This document shows positions 18,171-27,063 of a DNA stretch of 64,000 nucleotides, one piece after another. Origin of the DNA: JABCPE02 sp963520375 (GTDB lineage Bacteria > Bacteroidota > Bacteroidia > Flavobacteriales > Weeksellaceae); assembly GCA_963520375.1 (NCBI GenBank), contig CAUQQF010000003.1, positions 1-64,000 of the forward strand, written 5' to 3'. Below the pieces are notes generated by a model. It was given only the letters and a program-made list of their open reading frames with translations. It was not told where the DNA came from and did not search any database. The translations under genes and the position numbers were made by a program. Positions within the stretch are counted from its first letter, which is position 1. Each line of letters begins with the position of its first letter.

Positions 18171-18410
18171 GTTTCTTGTTTTCACTTTTCTTTTGAAGGT
18201 GCAAATATAAAAATATTATTTCTTTAAATTTAAACATTTTTTCAAAAACAATATTTGTTTGAATTTTAAAACAATATTAAATATCTTTAAATTAAAGAAT
18301 TAAAACCTAATTAAATTTAATAAATCCAACATTGTTTAAATTTAAACAATAATTTAATTTATCAATTGGTCAAAAAAAATCTTTATCTTTGGTTCTCAAA
18401 TAGATTAGAA
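18171..18410. promoter_or_regulatory. Divergent fadL/ruvB control region with AT palindromes
   Basis: This 240-bp gap holds a perfect 20-bp palindrome, ATTGTTTAAATTTAAACAAT (18331-18350), and its shorter core TTTAAATTTAAA (18223-18234). An imperfect copy lies at 18255-18274, with direct repeats ACAATATT at 18248 and 18271. The fadL -7 element TATATTTG lies at 18209-18202 (minus strand). No -33 box is seen, and the 18223-18234 copy sits about where it would be. For ruvB, TATCTTTG at 18384-18391 is a candidate -7 element. The layout suggests a dimeric repressor or activator such as a TetR-type lipid regulator; no such gene lies in the window. Confidence 0.55.
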
Positions 18411-19433
18411 ATGCCTGATTTTTTGCATCCAGATAAAGAAAATTACTCCTCCGAAGAACTTTCACAAGAGGAAAAAATCCGTCCGCAAACTTTCAAAGAT
18501 TTTGCAGGACAGAGAAAAACATTAGATAACCTAGAAGTGTTCGTTGCTGCCGCCAAAAACAGAGGAACAGCATTAGACCATACGCTTCTGCATGGGCCTC
18601 CTGGGCTTGGGAAGACCACGCTTTCGCATATCATTGCCAACGAACTGGGCGTAAACTGCAAAGTAACCTCTGGCCCTGTGCTGGACAAACCTGGCAGTCT
18701 GGCAGGAATCCTGACCAATTTAGAGGAAAATGATGTTCTTTTCATCGATGAAATCCATCGTTTATCACCTATTGTAGAGGAATATCTATATTCTGCGATG
18801 GAAGATTTTAAAATCGATATTATGCTCGAAACAGGCCCTAACGCCCGTTCCGTTCAGATTGGGCTAAATCCATTTACCCTAATCGGAGCGACAACCCGAA
18901 GTGGAATGCTTACCAAGCCTATGCTGGCGAGATTTGGGATTCAAAGCCGATTGGAATACTATAATGTGGAACTTTTAGGTATGATTATCGAACGAAGTGC
19001 GAGGGTTTTGGGCGTTCCTATTTATGAAGATGCCGCCCTTGAAATAGCGCGAAGAAGCCGAGGAACACCGAGAATAGCCAACGCCCTGCTCCGTCGAGTG
19101 AGAGATTTTGCGGAGATAAAAGGCAATGGAGAGATTGACCTGAACATCGCTAAATTTGCCCTAAACTCGCTCAATGTCGATGAATATGGCCTTGATGACA
19201 TGGACAATAAAATCATGCGGGTAATGATAGAAAATTTCAAAGGGAAACCTGTGGGAATATCGGCACTGGCAACTTCTATCGGAGAAAATGCCGAAACCTT
19301 GGAAGAGGTGTATGAACCTTACCTCATTCAGGAAGGATTCATCATCCGAACACCGAGAGGAAGGGAAGTTACCGAAAAAGCCTACCGACATCTGGGCATA
19401 TCACAACCAAAAAATTTAGGCGAACTTTTTTAA
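18411..19433 (+). CDS. ruvB: Holliday junction branch migration helicase RuvB
   Basis: This 340-residue AAA+ motor drives RuvAB branch migration in recombination repair. It shows Walker A GPPGLGKTTL, Walker B DEIHRL, sensor 1 GATTRSG, the arginine finger in MLARFG, and the C-terminal winged helix ending in the RTPRGREVTEKAYRHLG block. The ATG at 18411 (MPDFLHPDK) fits the family start. Upstream in-frame codons from a TTG at 18366 overlap the promoter and are rejected. ruvA and ruvC are not nearby. Confidence 0.97.
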   Translation: MPDFLHPDKENYSSEELSQEEKIRPQTFKDFAGQRKTLDNLEVFVAAAKNRGTALDHTLLHGPPGLGKTTLSHIIANELGVNCKVTSGPVLDKPGSLAGILTNLEENDVLFIDEIHRLSPIVEEYLYSAMEDFKIDIMLETGPNARSVQIGLNPFTLIGATTRSGMLTKPMLARFGIQSRLEYYNVELLGMIIERSARVLGVPIYEDAALEIARRSRGTPRIANALLRRVRDFAEIKGNGEIDLNIAKFALNSLNVDEYGLDDMDNKIMRVMIENFKGKPVGISALATSIGENAETLEEVYEPYLIQEGFIIRTPRGREVTEKAYRHLGISQPKNLGELF

Positions 19434-19447
19434 CCAATATATTAAAT

Positions 19448-20152
19448 ATGAAACATTTACTAATTCTTGCCCTACTCTGTGGAGGAACAGCACAAAGCCA
19501 AATCAAAAATTTTTATCCTAAAAAAGTAGTAAAACCTGACCTCAGCGCAAAAAGAGAGAAGGAAATCAACCGACAAAATGAACTTTTACAAAAGAAAGTT
19601 CCCACAGCTTCGGAACAAAAAGAACTAAATATCCTCCTTGAAAAATACGGCGAAGTAGTAGAAAACGCTTGGGATATCATTGATGGAGGGTGCAGCTGGT
19701 ACTGCGGCGGTGGAAATTACAAAATAAAAGCATCATCCTCACTTGGAGATTCCTACAAAGCCGAATTTGCAAATGATTTAAGCTACAAGACCGCTTGGGT
19801 AGAAGGCAAAAAAGATGAGGGCATCGGCGAATATTTAGAATATTATTTCAAAAATGACAGCCCTAGGATTACGGAAATTATTATTTCTAATGGATACATG
19901 AAATCCGAAGAAACATGGAAAAATAACAACCGTGTGAAAAAATTAAAACTCTATGTAAATGGTGTTCCTTTCGGAATTTTAAATTTAAAAGATAGCCGAA
20001 CCGATCAATATTTCTCAGTGGGAACACTCGGTCACAACAAAAACGGAACAGATTTGGTTTTAAAATTTGAAATATTAGAAGTCTACAAAGGAAGCAAATA
20101 TAATGACACCGCGATTACAGAAATATATTTCGATGGGATAGATGTACACTAA
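19448..20152 (+). CDS. Secreted protein with NADase-type glycan-binding-like domain
   Basis: A 234-residue exported protein with signal MKHLLILALLCGGTAQSQ. After a charged, helical stretch (about 28-70) comes a Cys-containing segment DGGCSWYCGGGNYKIKASS. This leads into a discoidin-like beta-sandwich (ANDLSYKTAWVEGKKDEGIGEYLEY to the end). I recognise this as the NADase-type glycan-binding or galactose-binding-like fold. No NADase catalytic domain is present. It starts 14 bp after ruvB and may be cotranscribed with it. Ligand and partner are unknown. Confidence 0.65.
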   Translation: MKHLLILALLCGGTAQSQIKNFYPKKVVKPDLSAKREKEINRQNELLQKKVPTASEQKELNILLEKYGEVVENAWDIIDGGCSWYCGGGNYKIKASSSLGDSYKAEFANDLSYKTAWVEGKKDEGIGEYLEYYFKNDSPRITEIIISNGYMKSEETWKNNNRVKKLKLYVNGVPFGILNLKDSRTDQYFSVGTLGHNKNGTDLVLKFEILEVYKGSKYNDTAITEIYFDGIDVH

Positions 20153-20172
20153 TTTTCTCATTTAAAAACAAC

Positions 20173-20207
20173 AAAAAAGCAACCCTAAAATAGAGTTGCT
20201 TTTTTTA
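20173..20207. terminator. Bidirectional terminator
   Basis: AAAAAAGCAACCCTA and TAGAGTTGCTTTTTTT form a stem with one internal mismatch and a 3-nt loop between convergent genes. It serves the + strand gene and, with its A-rich left arm, also the minus-strand barrel protein gene. Confidence 0.8.
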
Positions 20208-20220
20208 TTTTTATCTTTTA

Positions 20221-20850
20221 TTATTCTCCAAAGATGTAACTTACCCCTGCACTCAAGATATGCTGAGATTTTTTTCTATACACATTCGGGTTTCCTGTCC
20301 AAGATTCTACAAGGTCTGGATAAACACTAGACAAACCGAAATCATAACGAGCAAGTATCTCGAATTTTCTGTTTATACTATATCCTACACCTCCTGACAA
20401 AGCAAAGTCGAATTTTCTCGCTTTACCAATACTCTCTTTCACATAAAGAGGGCTAGATGGGTTCTCAACTTTTTGGTTCAGCAAGAAAGCAAATCTAGGT
20501 CCTGCAAATGCAAATAAAGAATGTCTTCCTTCTGTGAAATATCCTTTAAAATAAATAGGAACACTGATATAGTTGTTTGCATAAACTGTAGACCCTTCTC
20601 CTTTTTCACCTGCTGACAAATATTCTACCTGTGGCTGAATATAAAACTGATTTTCAAAATCTAATGGAATCAATGCTAAAAGCCCTCCATAGAATGAATA
20701 TCTTGCCGCAGAAGGGTTATGGGCATTTCTTACTCTGGAATAGTTAGGTCCTCCTATTACCCCTATTCTAGTATTTTCCAACTGTAAAGAAAGCTGTGCT
20801 GACATAAGGCTTGAAAACACCAAAAAACTTCCTAATAATAGTTTTTTCAT
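20221..20850 (-). CDS. Outer membrane beta-barrel protein
   Basis: A 209-residue exported protein. It has a signal peptide (MKKLLLGSFLVFSSLMSAQ) and then alternating hydrophobic strands with GGPNYSRV, YIQPQVEYLSAG, SVPIYFKGYF and LSAGVSYIFGE. This is the pattern of the small outer-membrane barrel (porin-family, PF13568-like) proteins common in Bacteroidota. The terminal aromatic-rich strand ends in FGE. It is preceded by a 65-bp gap after the lpxD-like gene, so it may be separate from the lipid A operon. Function unknown. Confidence 0.8.
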   Translation of the reverse strand: MKKLLLGSFLVFSSLMSAQLSLQLENTRIGVIGGPNYSRVRNAHNPSAARYSFYGGLLALIPLDFENQFYIQPQVEYLSAGEKGEGSTVYANNYISVPIYFKGYFTEGRHSLFAFAGPRFAFLLNQKVENPSSPLYVKESIGKARKFDFALSGGVGYSINRKFEILARYDFGLSSVYPDLVESWTGNPNVYRKKSQHILSAGVSYIFGE

Positions 20851-20915
20851 AATTTTTTATTTTTATTTAACAATTTTATTTTTCTAATTCAAAGTACAAA
20901 AATAACATTTTTTTA

Positions 20916-21827
20916 TTATCCTTGTATCAATCGAGAAATTTTTACCTGTTTTTTGTAATATTCCTTGGCTTCTTCCGCTGGTGCTCCGAAATAAGTTTTA
21001 CCTTTTTTCAAATCTTTTGAAACCCCTGAAGTTGCCAAAATAACCACTCCATCTTCTACTGTAATGTCCGAGGAAACTCCTACCTGCCCCCAGATGGTAA
21101 CATCATCGCCTATATTACAACATCCCGCAATCCCAACTTGTGATGCAATCAGACATCTCTTTCCAATGATAGTATCGTGTCCTATCTGGATTTGATTATC
21201 CATCTTTGTTCCTTCTCCTATAATTGTAGTATCTGTAACACCTCTGTCTATAGTGCAGTTCGCTCCTATTTCCACCTCATCTTCTAAAACTACCTTTCCT
21301 ACAGAAAGCATCTTGATATATCCTGTTAGCAGTTTTCTGTAATAAAACGCATCTCCTCCAAGAACTGTCCCAGACTGGATAATACAGCGATTTCCTATCT
21401 TAGTTCTATCGCCTATCACCACATTTGGCATGATGATGCATTCTTCTCCTATCTCCACATCATTTCCTATGACTACAGAAGAATGAATCTGGCTGTTTTT
21501 CCCTATTTTCACATTTTCTCCGCAAGTTTTAAATGTCTGTATTGGAGTAAAATATGCATTGATTTTATTAAAATCTCTAAATGGGTCATCCGAAACCAAA
21601 AGAGCTTTTCCCTGTGGACAATCAACTTCTTTGTCAATGAGAATAACTGTCGCCTCAGAATTTAAAGCCTTTTCGTAATATTTAGGATGATTTACAAAAA
21701 CAATCTCTCCCGATTTTACTCTATGAATTTCATTCGTTCCAGAAATAGGAAAATCATCCACACCAATGTATTGGGCATCGATAATTTCTGCTATTTGTTT
21801 TAATGTCTGGATTTCAGAAAATTTCAT
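20916..21827 (-). CDS. LpxD-like N-acyltransferase (second copy)
   Basis: A 303-residue left-handed beta-helix acyltransferase. An N-terminal LpxD-type domain (EIQTLKQIAEII, GEIVFVNHPKYYEKAL) precedes hexapeptide repeats from about residue 105 (IGKNSQIHSSVVIGNDVEIG) and the QIGHDTIIGKRC His-containing active-site turn. It is shorter than the authentic LpxD upstream (343 residues) and lies at the end of the lipid A operon, after efp. It may transfer a different acyl chain or act on another UDP-sugar. The family is firm; the substrate is unknown. Confidence 0.85.
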   Translation of the reverse strand: MKFSEIQTLKQIAEIIDAQYIGVDDFPISGTNEIHRVKSGEIVFVNHPKYYEKALNSEATVILIDKEVDCPQGKALLVSDDPFRDFNKINAYFTPIQTFKTCGENVKIGKNSQIHSSVVIGNDVEIGEECIIMPNVVIGDRTKIGNRCIIQSGTVLGGDAFYYRKLLTGYIKMLSVGKVVLEDEVEIGANCTIDRGVTDTTIIGEGTKMDNQIQIGHDTIIGKRCLIASQVGIAGCCNIGDDVTIWGQVGVSSDITVEDGVVILATSGVSKDLKKGKTYFGAPAEEAKEYYKKQVKISRLIQG

Positions 21828-21844
21828 AGTAGTTTTATATAAAT

Positions 21845-22408
21845 TTATTTAACTCTCTCTAAATAAGAGCCGTCTTCTGTATTTACTTTAATCTTATCTC
21901 CTGGTTCTATGAATAACGGAACCAAAACTCTAGCACCTGTCTCTACTATACAGTTTTTCAAGGCGTTAGTCGCTGTGTTTCCTTTCACACCTGGGTCTGC
22001 TTCTGTCACTTCCAAAAATACCGTTGCAGGAAGTTCAGCAGAAAGAGGTGTTTCATCTGATTCTTTCAAAATTACTGTAATTTCCTCTCCAGCCTTCATA
22101 AACTGAGCGTTTTCTATCATTTCTTTGTTTAGATAGATTTGAGAAAAATCTTCATTGTTCATAAAATGATATCCATTCTCATCATCATAAAGATACTGGA
22201 ATTTACGCGTAATTACTTTAACTTCATCGATTTTATGACCAGCAGAAAAAGTATTGTCTAATACTTTTCCATTCGTTACTGATTTTAATTTTGTTCTTAC
22301 GAAAGCTGGACCTTTCCCTGGTTTTACATGAAGAAATTCTATTACCTTGTAAATATCATGGTTAAACTCTATACAAAGTCCTTTTCTAATATCAGCTGTT
22401 GTTGCCAT
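21845..22408 (-). CDS. efp: Translation elongation factor P
   Basis: A 187-residue, three-domain OB-fold factor that relieves ribosome stalling at polyproline. The KOW-like N-domain carries the tip loop VKPGKGPAFVR, with K32 as the residue normally modified. The C-terminus (AFIEPGDKIKVNTEDGSYLERVK type, here LFIEPGDKIKVNTEDG) is canonical. It is embedded between lpxA and the second lpxD-like gene, 18 bp from each, an arrangement conserved in Flavobacteriia. Confidence 0.97.
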   Translation of the reverse strand: MATTADIRKGLCIEFNHDIYKVIEFLHVKPGKGPAFVRTKLKSVTNGKVLDNTFSAGHKIDEVKVITRKFQYLYDDENGYHFMNNEDFSQIYLNKEMIENAQFMKAGEEITVILKESDETPLSAELPATVFLEVTEADPGVKGNTATNALKNCIVETGARVLVPLFIEPGDKIKVNTEDGSYLERVK

Positions 22409-22426
22409 TTTTTATTCTAATTATTT

Positions 22427-23233
22427 TTAATCTTGATTATCTTCTTCCTCTTTTTTCATACTACCACCTCTGATGATTCCTCTCTGAGATGATTGTATAA
22501 ATTGTACAATTTCATCTCTTTCTGGTGTAGACAGCACTTCTCTTTCTATATAAGCCAATGCTTGAGATACATTCATTCCCATCTGGAAAATCACTCTATA
22601 AATGGACTGAATTTCCAAAATTTTCTCATTAGAGATTCCTCTTCTTCTAAGCCCAACTGAGTTAATTCCTGCATAAACAGGCGGCTCTCCTCCTACTTTG
22701 ACATAAGGCGGAATATCTTTTCTAACCAAAGAACCTCCCGCTGTGATTACATGTTTCCCTATTCGGGAGAACTGATGCACAGCACTCAATCCACCTATGA
22801 TAGCATAATCGCCAATCTCCACATGTCCACCTATCGCGCATCCATTTACTATAATGGCATTATCACCGACAACACAATCATGAGCGATATGAGATGTAGC
22901 CATGATTAGACAATTATTCCCAATTTTAGTGTATCCTAAAGCCTTGGTTCCTCTATTAACTGTTACACATTCTCTAATGGTCGTATTATCACCAATGATA
23001 ACTTGTGATTCCTCTCCATCAAACTTCAAATCTTGTGGTATCGCAGCGATGACAGTTCCTGGAAAAATTCTGCAGTTTTTACCAATTCTTGCTCCATTCA
23101 TAATGGTAACATTGGAGCCTATCCATGTTCCTTCTCCTATTTCCACATCCGCTGCTATGGTGGTAAATGGGTCTACGGTAACATTTTGTCCGATTTTCGC
23201 TCTTGGGTCTACTGCTGTAAGCTGATGAATCAT
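22427..23233 (-). CDS. lpxA: UDP-N-acetylglucosamine O-acyltransferase
   Basis: This enzyme performs the first step of lipid A synthesis, moving a hydroxyacyl chain from ACP to UDP-GlcNAc. The 268 residues show an N-terminal hexapeptide beta-helix (VDPRAKIGQNVTVDPFTTI), the active-site segment ATSHIAHDCVVGDN (catalytic His near 126), and the helical C-terminal domain. A charged tail, MKKEEEDNQD, makes it slightly longer than average. Its start codon directly abuts the lpxC-fabZ stop. Confidence 0.96.
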   Translation of the reverse strand: MIHQLTAVDPRAKIGQNVTVDPFTTIAADVEIGEGTWIGSNVTIMNGARIGKNCRIFPGTVIAAIPQDLKFDGEESQVIIGDNTTIRECVTVNRGTKALGYTKIGNNCLIMATSHIAHDCVVGDNAIIVNGCAIGGHVEIGDYAIIGGLSAVHQFSRIGKHVITAGGSLVRKDIPPYVKVGGEPPVYAGINSVGLRRRGISNEKILEIQSIYRVIFQMGMNVSQALAYIEREVLSTPERDEIVQFIQSSQRGIIRGGSMKKEEEDNQD

Positions 23234-24631
23234 TTAGTCTATTTTTGTTTTTGCTACTTGAGCCATTAGTTCTGCTTCCACCACTACATTATCGCCTACA
23301 TAGCCATACCCCTGCATATGCACTATTCCTCTACGGATAGGAGCTAACAACTCTAATTTAAAGACAAGTGTATCCCCTGGGATTACTTTCTTTTTGAATT
23401 TAACATTATCTATTTTTACAAAATATGTAGAATAGTTCTCTGGATCTGGGACACTTGATAATACCAAAATCCCTCCAATCTGTGCCATTGCTTCTATCTG
23501 TAAAACTCCTGGCATCACAGGTTCTTTCGGGAAGTGTCCTACAAAGAACGGTTCGTTCATTGTGATATTTTTCAGCCCTACGATATGATTATCAGAAAGC
23601 TCCAAAATCTTGTCTATCAACAAGAATGGTGGTCTGTGCGGCAATAATCTCATGATGCCGTTGATATCATAAATAGGCTCTTTGCTCAAATCAAAATTTG
23701 GAACATTTTTCTTCTTTTGAGCTTTGTATAATTTATTTAGTTTTTTAGCAAACTCTGTATTTATGTAATGTCCTGGTTTATTAGCAATTACCTTTCCTTT
23801 TAATCTTACTCCTGTCAATGCCAAGTCACCGATAACATCCAATAATTTATGACGAGCTGCCTCGTTTGGATAGTTTAAAGTCAAGTTATTCAAAACTCCA
23901 TTTGGCTGAATGGAAACATCATCTTTTCCAAAAGCTTTTTTAAGTTTTTCAGCTGTTTCAGGAGTTAATTCCTTATCTACATAAACAATCGCATTAGAAA
24001 TATCTCCTCCTTTGATTAGACCTGCATCCAAAAGCATTTCTAATTCATGTAAAAAACTAAATGTTCTAGCAGAAGAAATTTCATTTTTAAAATCAGAAAT
24101 ATTCTTCAAAACAGCATTCTGAGTTCCTAAAACATTAGTCCCAAAATCCACCATTGCAGTTACTTCATAGGTATCCGCTGGGATAATGGTAATCTCAGAA
24201 CCAGTCTGTGGGTCAGTGAAATTAATAACCTCTGTAACAGCAAAATACTCTCTCAGCTGCTCCTGCTCCACCACTCCTGCTTTCTCTATAGCTTCTACAA
24301 AAAACTTGGATGAACCATCCATAATAGGAGGTTCTGCACTATTCATCTCCAAGATAGCATTATCCACATCCATTCCCACTAATGCCGCCAAAACATGCTC
24401 ACATGTGTAGATTTTAACTCCTGATTTTTCTAATGTAGTTCCTCTATCAGTAGAAACCACATAATTAGCATCTGCTTCTATTTGTGGATTTCCCTCTAAG
24501 TCTGTTCTTACGAACACATAGCCTGTATTTTCCTTAGCAGGTTTGATGGTTAGGGTTACTTCTTTTCCTGTGTGAAGACCTATTCCTGATAGGGAAATTT
24601 CTCCTTTTAAAGTTTTTTGTTTATCACTCAT
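23234..24631 (-). CDS. lpxC-fabZ: Bifunctional LpxC deacetylase/FabZ dehydratase fusion
   Basis: A 465-residue fusion typical of Bacteroidota. Residues 1-300 are LpxC, the zinc-dependent UDP-3-O-acyl-GlcNAc deacetylase, with SGIGLHTGKEV, CEHVLAALVGMDVDNA and EAARHKLLDVIGDLAL as metal and catalytic segments. Residues 310-465 are FabZ, the hotdog hydroxyacyl-ACP dehydratase, with LLPHRPPFLLIDKI and GHFPKEPVMPGVLQIEAMAQ holding the catalytic His and Glu. Fusion couples lipid A commitment to fatty-acid elongation. It overlaps lpxD by 8 bp. Confidence 0.97.
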   Translation of the reverse strand: MSDKQKTLKGEISLSGIGLHTGKEVTLTIKPAKENTGYVFVRTDLEGNPQIEADANYVVSTDRGTTLEKSGVKIYTCEHVLAALVGMDVDNAILEMNSAEPPIMDGSSKFFVEAIEKAGVVEQEQLREYFAVTEVINFTDPQTGSEITIIPADTYEVTAMVDFGTNVLGTQNAVLKNISDFKNEISSARTFSFLHELEMLLDAGLIKGGDISNAIVYVDKELTPETAEKLKKAFGKDDVSIQPNGVLNNLTLNYPNEAARHKLLDVIGDLALTGVRLKGKVIANKPGHYINTEFAKKLNKLYKAQKKKNVPNFDLSKEPIYDINGIMRLLPHRPPFLLIDKILELSDNHIVGLKNITMNEPFFVGHFPKEPVMPGVLQIEAMAQIGGILVLSSVPDPENYSTYFVKIDNVKFKKKVIPGDTLVFKLELLAPIRRGIVHMQGYGYVGDNVVVEAELMAQVAKTKID

Positions 24632-25655
24632 TAGTTTTATCTTTTGAGTTATTTTCTAATTGATTTATTCTTTTTACTATTTCTGTCAAGTTTCTAAAAT
24701 GCACATAGTTTCTTCGGTAGTCTCCTGCATCTATGGCTGGCGCTCCATACAGTGCCTCGCCATCTTTTACATTCTTATTTACACCGCTCTGCGCTTGTAT
24801 TTTCACTTGATTTCCTATATTGATATGTCCTACAATTCCCACTTGACCACCAATCATATTCCAGTTGCCAATGGTAGTAGAACCTGCAATTCCTGCCTGC
24901 GCAGCAATCACATTATTTTTTCCAATTTTCACATTGTGTGCGATTTGGATAAGGTTGTCTATTTTAGTCCCTTCTCCTATAATGGTAGAACCTATGGTAG
25001 CCCTGTCAATACTACAGTTAGAACCTATTTCCACATTGTTCTCTATGATTACATTTCCCAACTGCGGAATTTTATCATATCCGTTTGGTGTAGGCTGAAA
25101 ACCAAATCCATCTCCACCTACCACAGTATTAGAGTGAACAACGCAATTTTCTCCAATGATACAGCCGTCATAGATTTTCGCACCACTGTCTATTTTAGAG
25201 TTTTTACCGATTTTCACATTTTTACCAATGAAAACCTGCGGAGCAAGCTGAACGCCATCACCAATTACCGCTTTTTCTGAAATATAAGTGAACGCTCCTA
25301 CATAAACATCCTCTCCCAAAACAGCCGTTTCATGGATGAAACTCTGCGCTTCTATTCCTTTTTTCTTTTCGGTCATCTGCTGATAAAGGTTCATCAAAAC
25401 CTGAAATGCAAGATATGCATCTTCCACTTCTATGATGACTGGCTTATAACTTTCTTCTTTCAAAAGATTTTTTGAAACAATAAGCACAGAACTCTCCGTA
25501 GAGTGTAGAAAATGTGCAAATTTTTCATTCGCAATAAAAGACAAATGTCCATGCCTTCCCTCTTCTATAGGGGAAAATCCATGAACTTTTATTCCTTGGT
25601 CTCCAATTACTTTTCCTTTGATAAGACCAGCAATTTCAGCAGCTGTAAACTCCAT
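24624..25655 (-). CDS. lpxD: UDP-3-O-acylglucosamine N-acyltransferase
   Basis: A 343-residue acyltransferase that adds the N-linked hydroxyacyl chain in the third lipid A step. It has an N-terminal uridine-binding domain (MEFTAAEIAGLIKGKV, HLSFIANEKFAHFL), hexapeptide repeats from residue 110, and the LIQIAHNVKIGKNNVIAAQAG block containing the active-site His. The length is standard. The 8-bp overlap with lpxC-fabZ shows translational coupling. Confidence 0.96.
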   Translation of the reverse strand: MEFTAAEIAGLIKGKVIGDQGIKVHGFSPIEEGRHGHLSFIANEKFAHFLHSTESSVLIVSKNLLKEESYKPVIIEVEDAYLAFQVLMNLYQQMTEKKKGIEAQSFIHETAVLGEDVYVGAFTYISEKAVIGDGVQLAPQVFIGKNVKIGKNSKIDSGAKIYDGCIIGENCVVHSNTVVGGDGFGFQPTPNGYDKIPQLGNVIIENNVEIGSNCSIDRATIGSTIIGEGTKIDNLIQIAHNVKIGKNNVIAAQAGIAGSTTIGNWNMIGGQVGIVGHINIGNQVKIQAQSGVNKNVKDGEALYGAPAIDAGDYRRNYVHFRNLTEIVKRINQLENNSKDKTNE

Positions 25656-25729
25656 AATCGTGCAAAGATAAGAAAAATCCTATTAGTATAATAAAAATTT
25701 ACATTTGTTTATATTTTTAACATAAAAAA

Positions 25730-26944
25730 TCATGAAATCTCTTTTGGAAAGGACAAAATATATCTCGTTGTTTTTTCATTAATATTCATCGATAAAATCT
25801 GACTTCCAGCCTGCTCTAATGCCACTTTTTCCATATCATTTCGCAGGAGATAGATAGGCTGTTTGGTTTTATCATAAGGCAGTAGACTTCTTTCAATATT
25901 ATCCACGAGTAAATCTCCGTTTTCTATCCCAAAATACAAATTAGTTTCCCTTATTTTCTCCCTTACCAAATCATCCGAAAAAGGCGTAGAAGAGTAAATA
26001 ATTTTAGGAAACTTCCTGTTAATAACCGTTTTACAAAGATACGAAAGCACGAAATCATCATGATTTTTCCATGATTTTATAGCCTGTAACACATCCGTAT
26101 CATCCAGCTCCATAAATCTCGCTATATCTTCCTCCGTAGCCTCTGTGGAGCTCTCTCTGTACAAGAAATATTTAAGGTTTTCGGAAGCTTCTACTTTCAC
26201 ATTTTGCGAAACCAATGTTTTGGCTCTGTTCATTATTTTTATCAATAAATTTTCTGCCAATACTGCCGCTTTATGATAATAAACCTGCCAATACATAAAC
26301 ATTCTCGCCACAAGATAATGCTCAATAGAATAAATTCCTTTTTCATCCAAAACCAGCTCATCATCAAGGACATTCAGCGTTGATAAAATCCGCTGTGTAT
26401 TGATATTCCCTTCCGAAACTCCCGTGTAGAAGCTGTCTCGCTTTAAATAATCAAGTCTATCCACATCAAGCTGGGAGGAAATCAATTGATTAAAAAATTT
26501 ACGATGATATTTTCCCTGAAACATCTGTATCGCAATCGTAAGTTCGCCAGAAAACTCCTCGTTCAGCTGCTCCATCAGAAGAAGGGAAAGTTTTTCGTGA
26601 TGCCAGTTGTCCATCAGTATATTCTCCAAAGCATGAGAAAAAGGTCCATGTCCCACATCATGAAGCAGGACAGCCAGCATTGCTCCCTTTTCTTCTTCCG
26701 TAGAAATTTTCACGCCTTTTTGTTTCAGAATCTCTAGTGCATTAAACATCAAATGCATCGCGCCTATCGCATGATGAAAACGAGTGTGGGTAGCGCCTGG
26801 GAAAATCAAACTCAGCAGTCCTGTTTGAGAAATCCTTCTCAATCTCTGGAAACAGTGATGCTCCATGATATCAAAAATAATTTCATACGGGATTTTTATA
26901 AATCCATGAACAGGATCATTGATGATTTTCAACTTATTAGCCAT
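25730..26944 (-). CDS. HD-domain phosphohydrolase (dGTPase-like)
   Basis: A 404-residue soluble HD-superfamily hydrolase. NDPVHGFIKIP begins the N-terminus. The HD motif is LLHDVGHGPFSHALE (about 92-106) with an upstream RFHHAIGAMHL, giving the His and Asp metal ligands, and LDVDRLDYLKRDSFYTG is the later conserved block. Relatives hydrolyse deoxynucleotides, but the substrate here is not established. It is the first gene upstream of lpxD on the minus strand and diverges from porX, an arrangement seen across Flavobacteriia. Confidence 0.88.
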   Translation of the reverse strand: MANKLKIINDPVHGFIKIPYEIIFDIMEHHCFQRLRRISQTGLLSLIFPGATHTRFHHAIGAMHLMFNALEILKQKGVKISTEEEKGAMLAVLLHDVGHGPFSHALENILMDNWHHEKLSLLLMEQLNEEFSGELTIAIQMFQGKYHRKFFNQLISSQLDVDRLDYLKRDSFYTGVSEGNINTQRILSTLNVLDDELVLDEKGIYSIEHYLVARMFMYWQVYYHKAAVLAENLLIKIMNRAKTLVSQNVKVEASENLKYFLYRESSTEATEEDIARFMELDDTDVLQAIKSWKNHDDFVLSYLCKTVINRKFPKIIYSSTPFSDDLVREKIRETNLYFGIENGDLLVDNIERSLLPYDKTKQPIYLLRNDMEKVALEQAGSQILSMNINEKTTRYILSFPKEIS

Positions 26945-27029
26945 AAAAAGATTTTATCGTGTAAAATTATAAAAAAACTTTAACCAAACATTAACATTTC
27001 GTTGGTATAATTTTAATATTTTTTCTCCA

Positions 27030-27037
27030 TACTTTTG
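27030..27037 (+). promoter_or_regulatory. -7 promoter element of porX
   Basis: TACTTTTG matches the Bacteroidota -7 consensus 26 bp ahead of the porX ATG. The nearest TTG upstream (27002-27004) is 25 bp away, longer than ideal, so the -33 element is uncertain. Confidence 0.4.
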
Positions 27038-27063
27038 AAAACAGAAAATTAGTGGAAAAAATC

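Noticed and set aside
18331..18350. The 20-bp palindrome read as a terminator
   Set aside because: No T tract follows on either strand and it lies between two divergent genes, so an operator is more likely.
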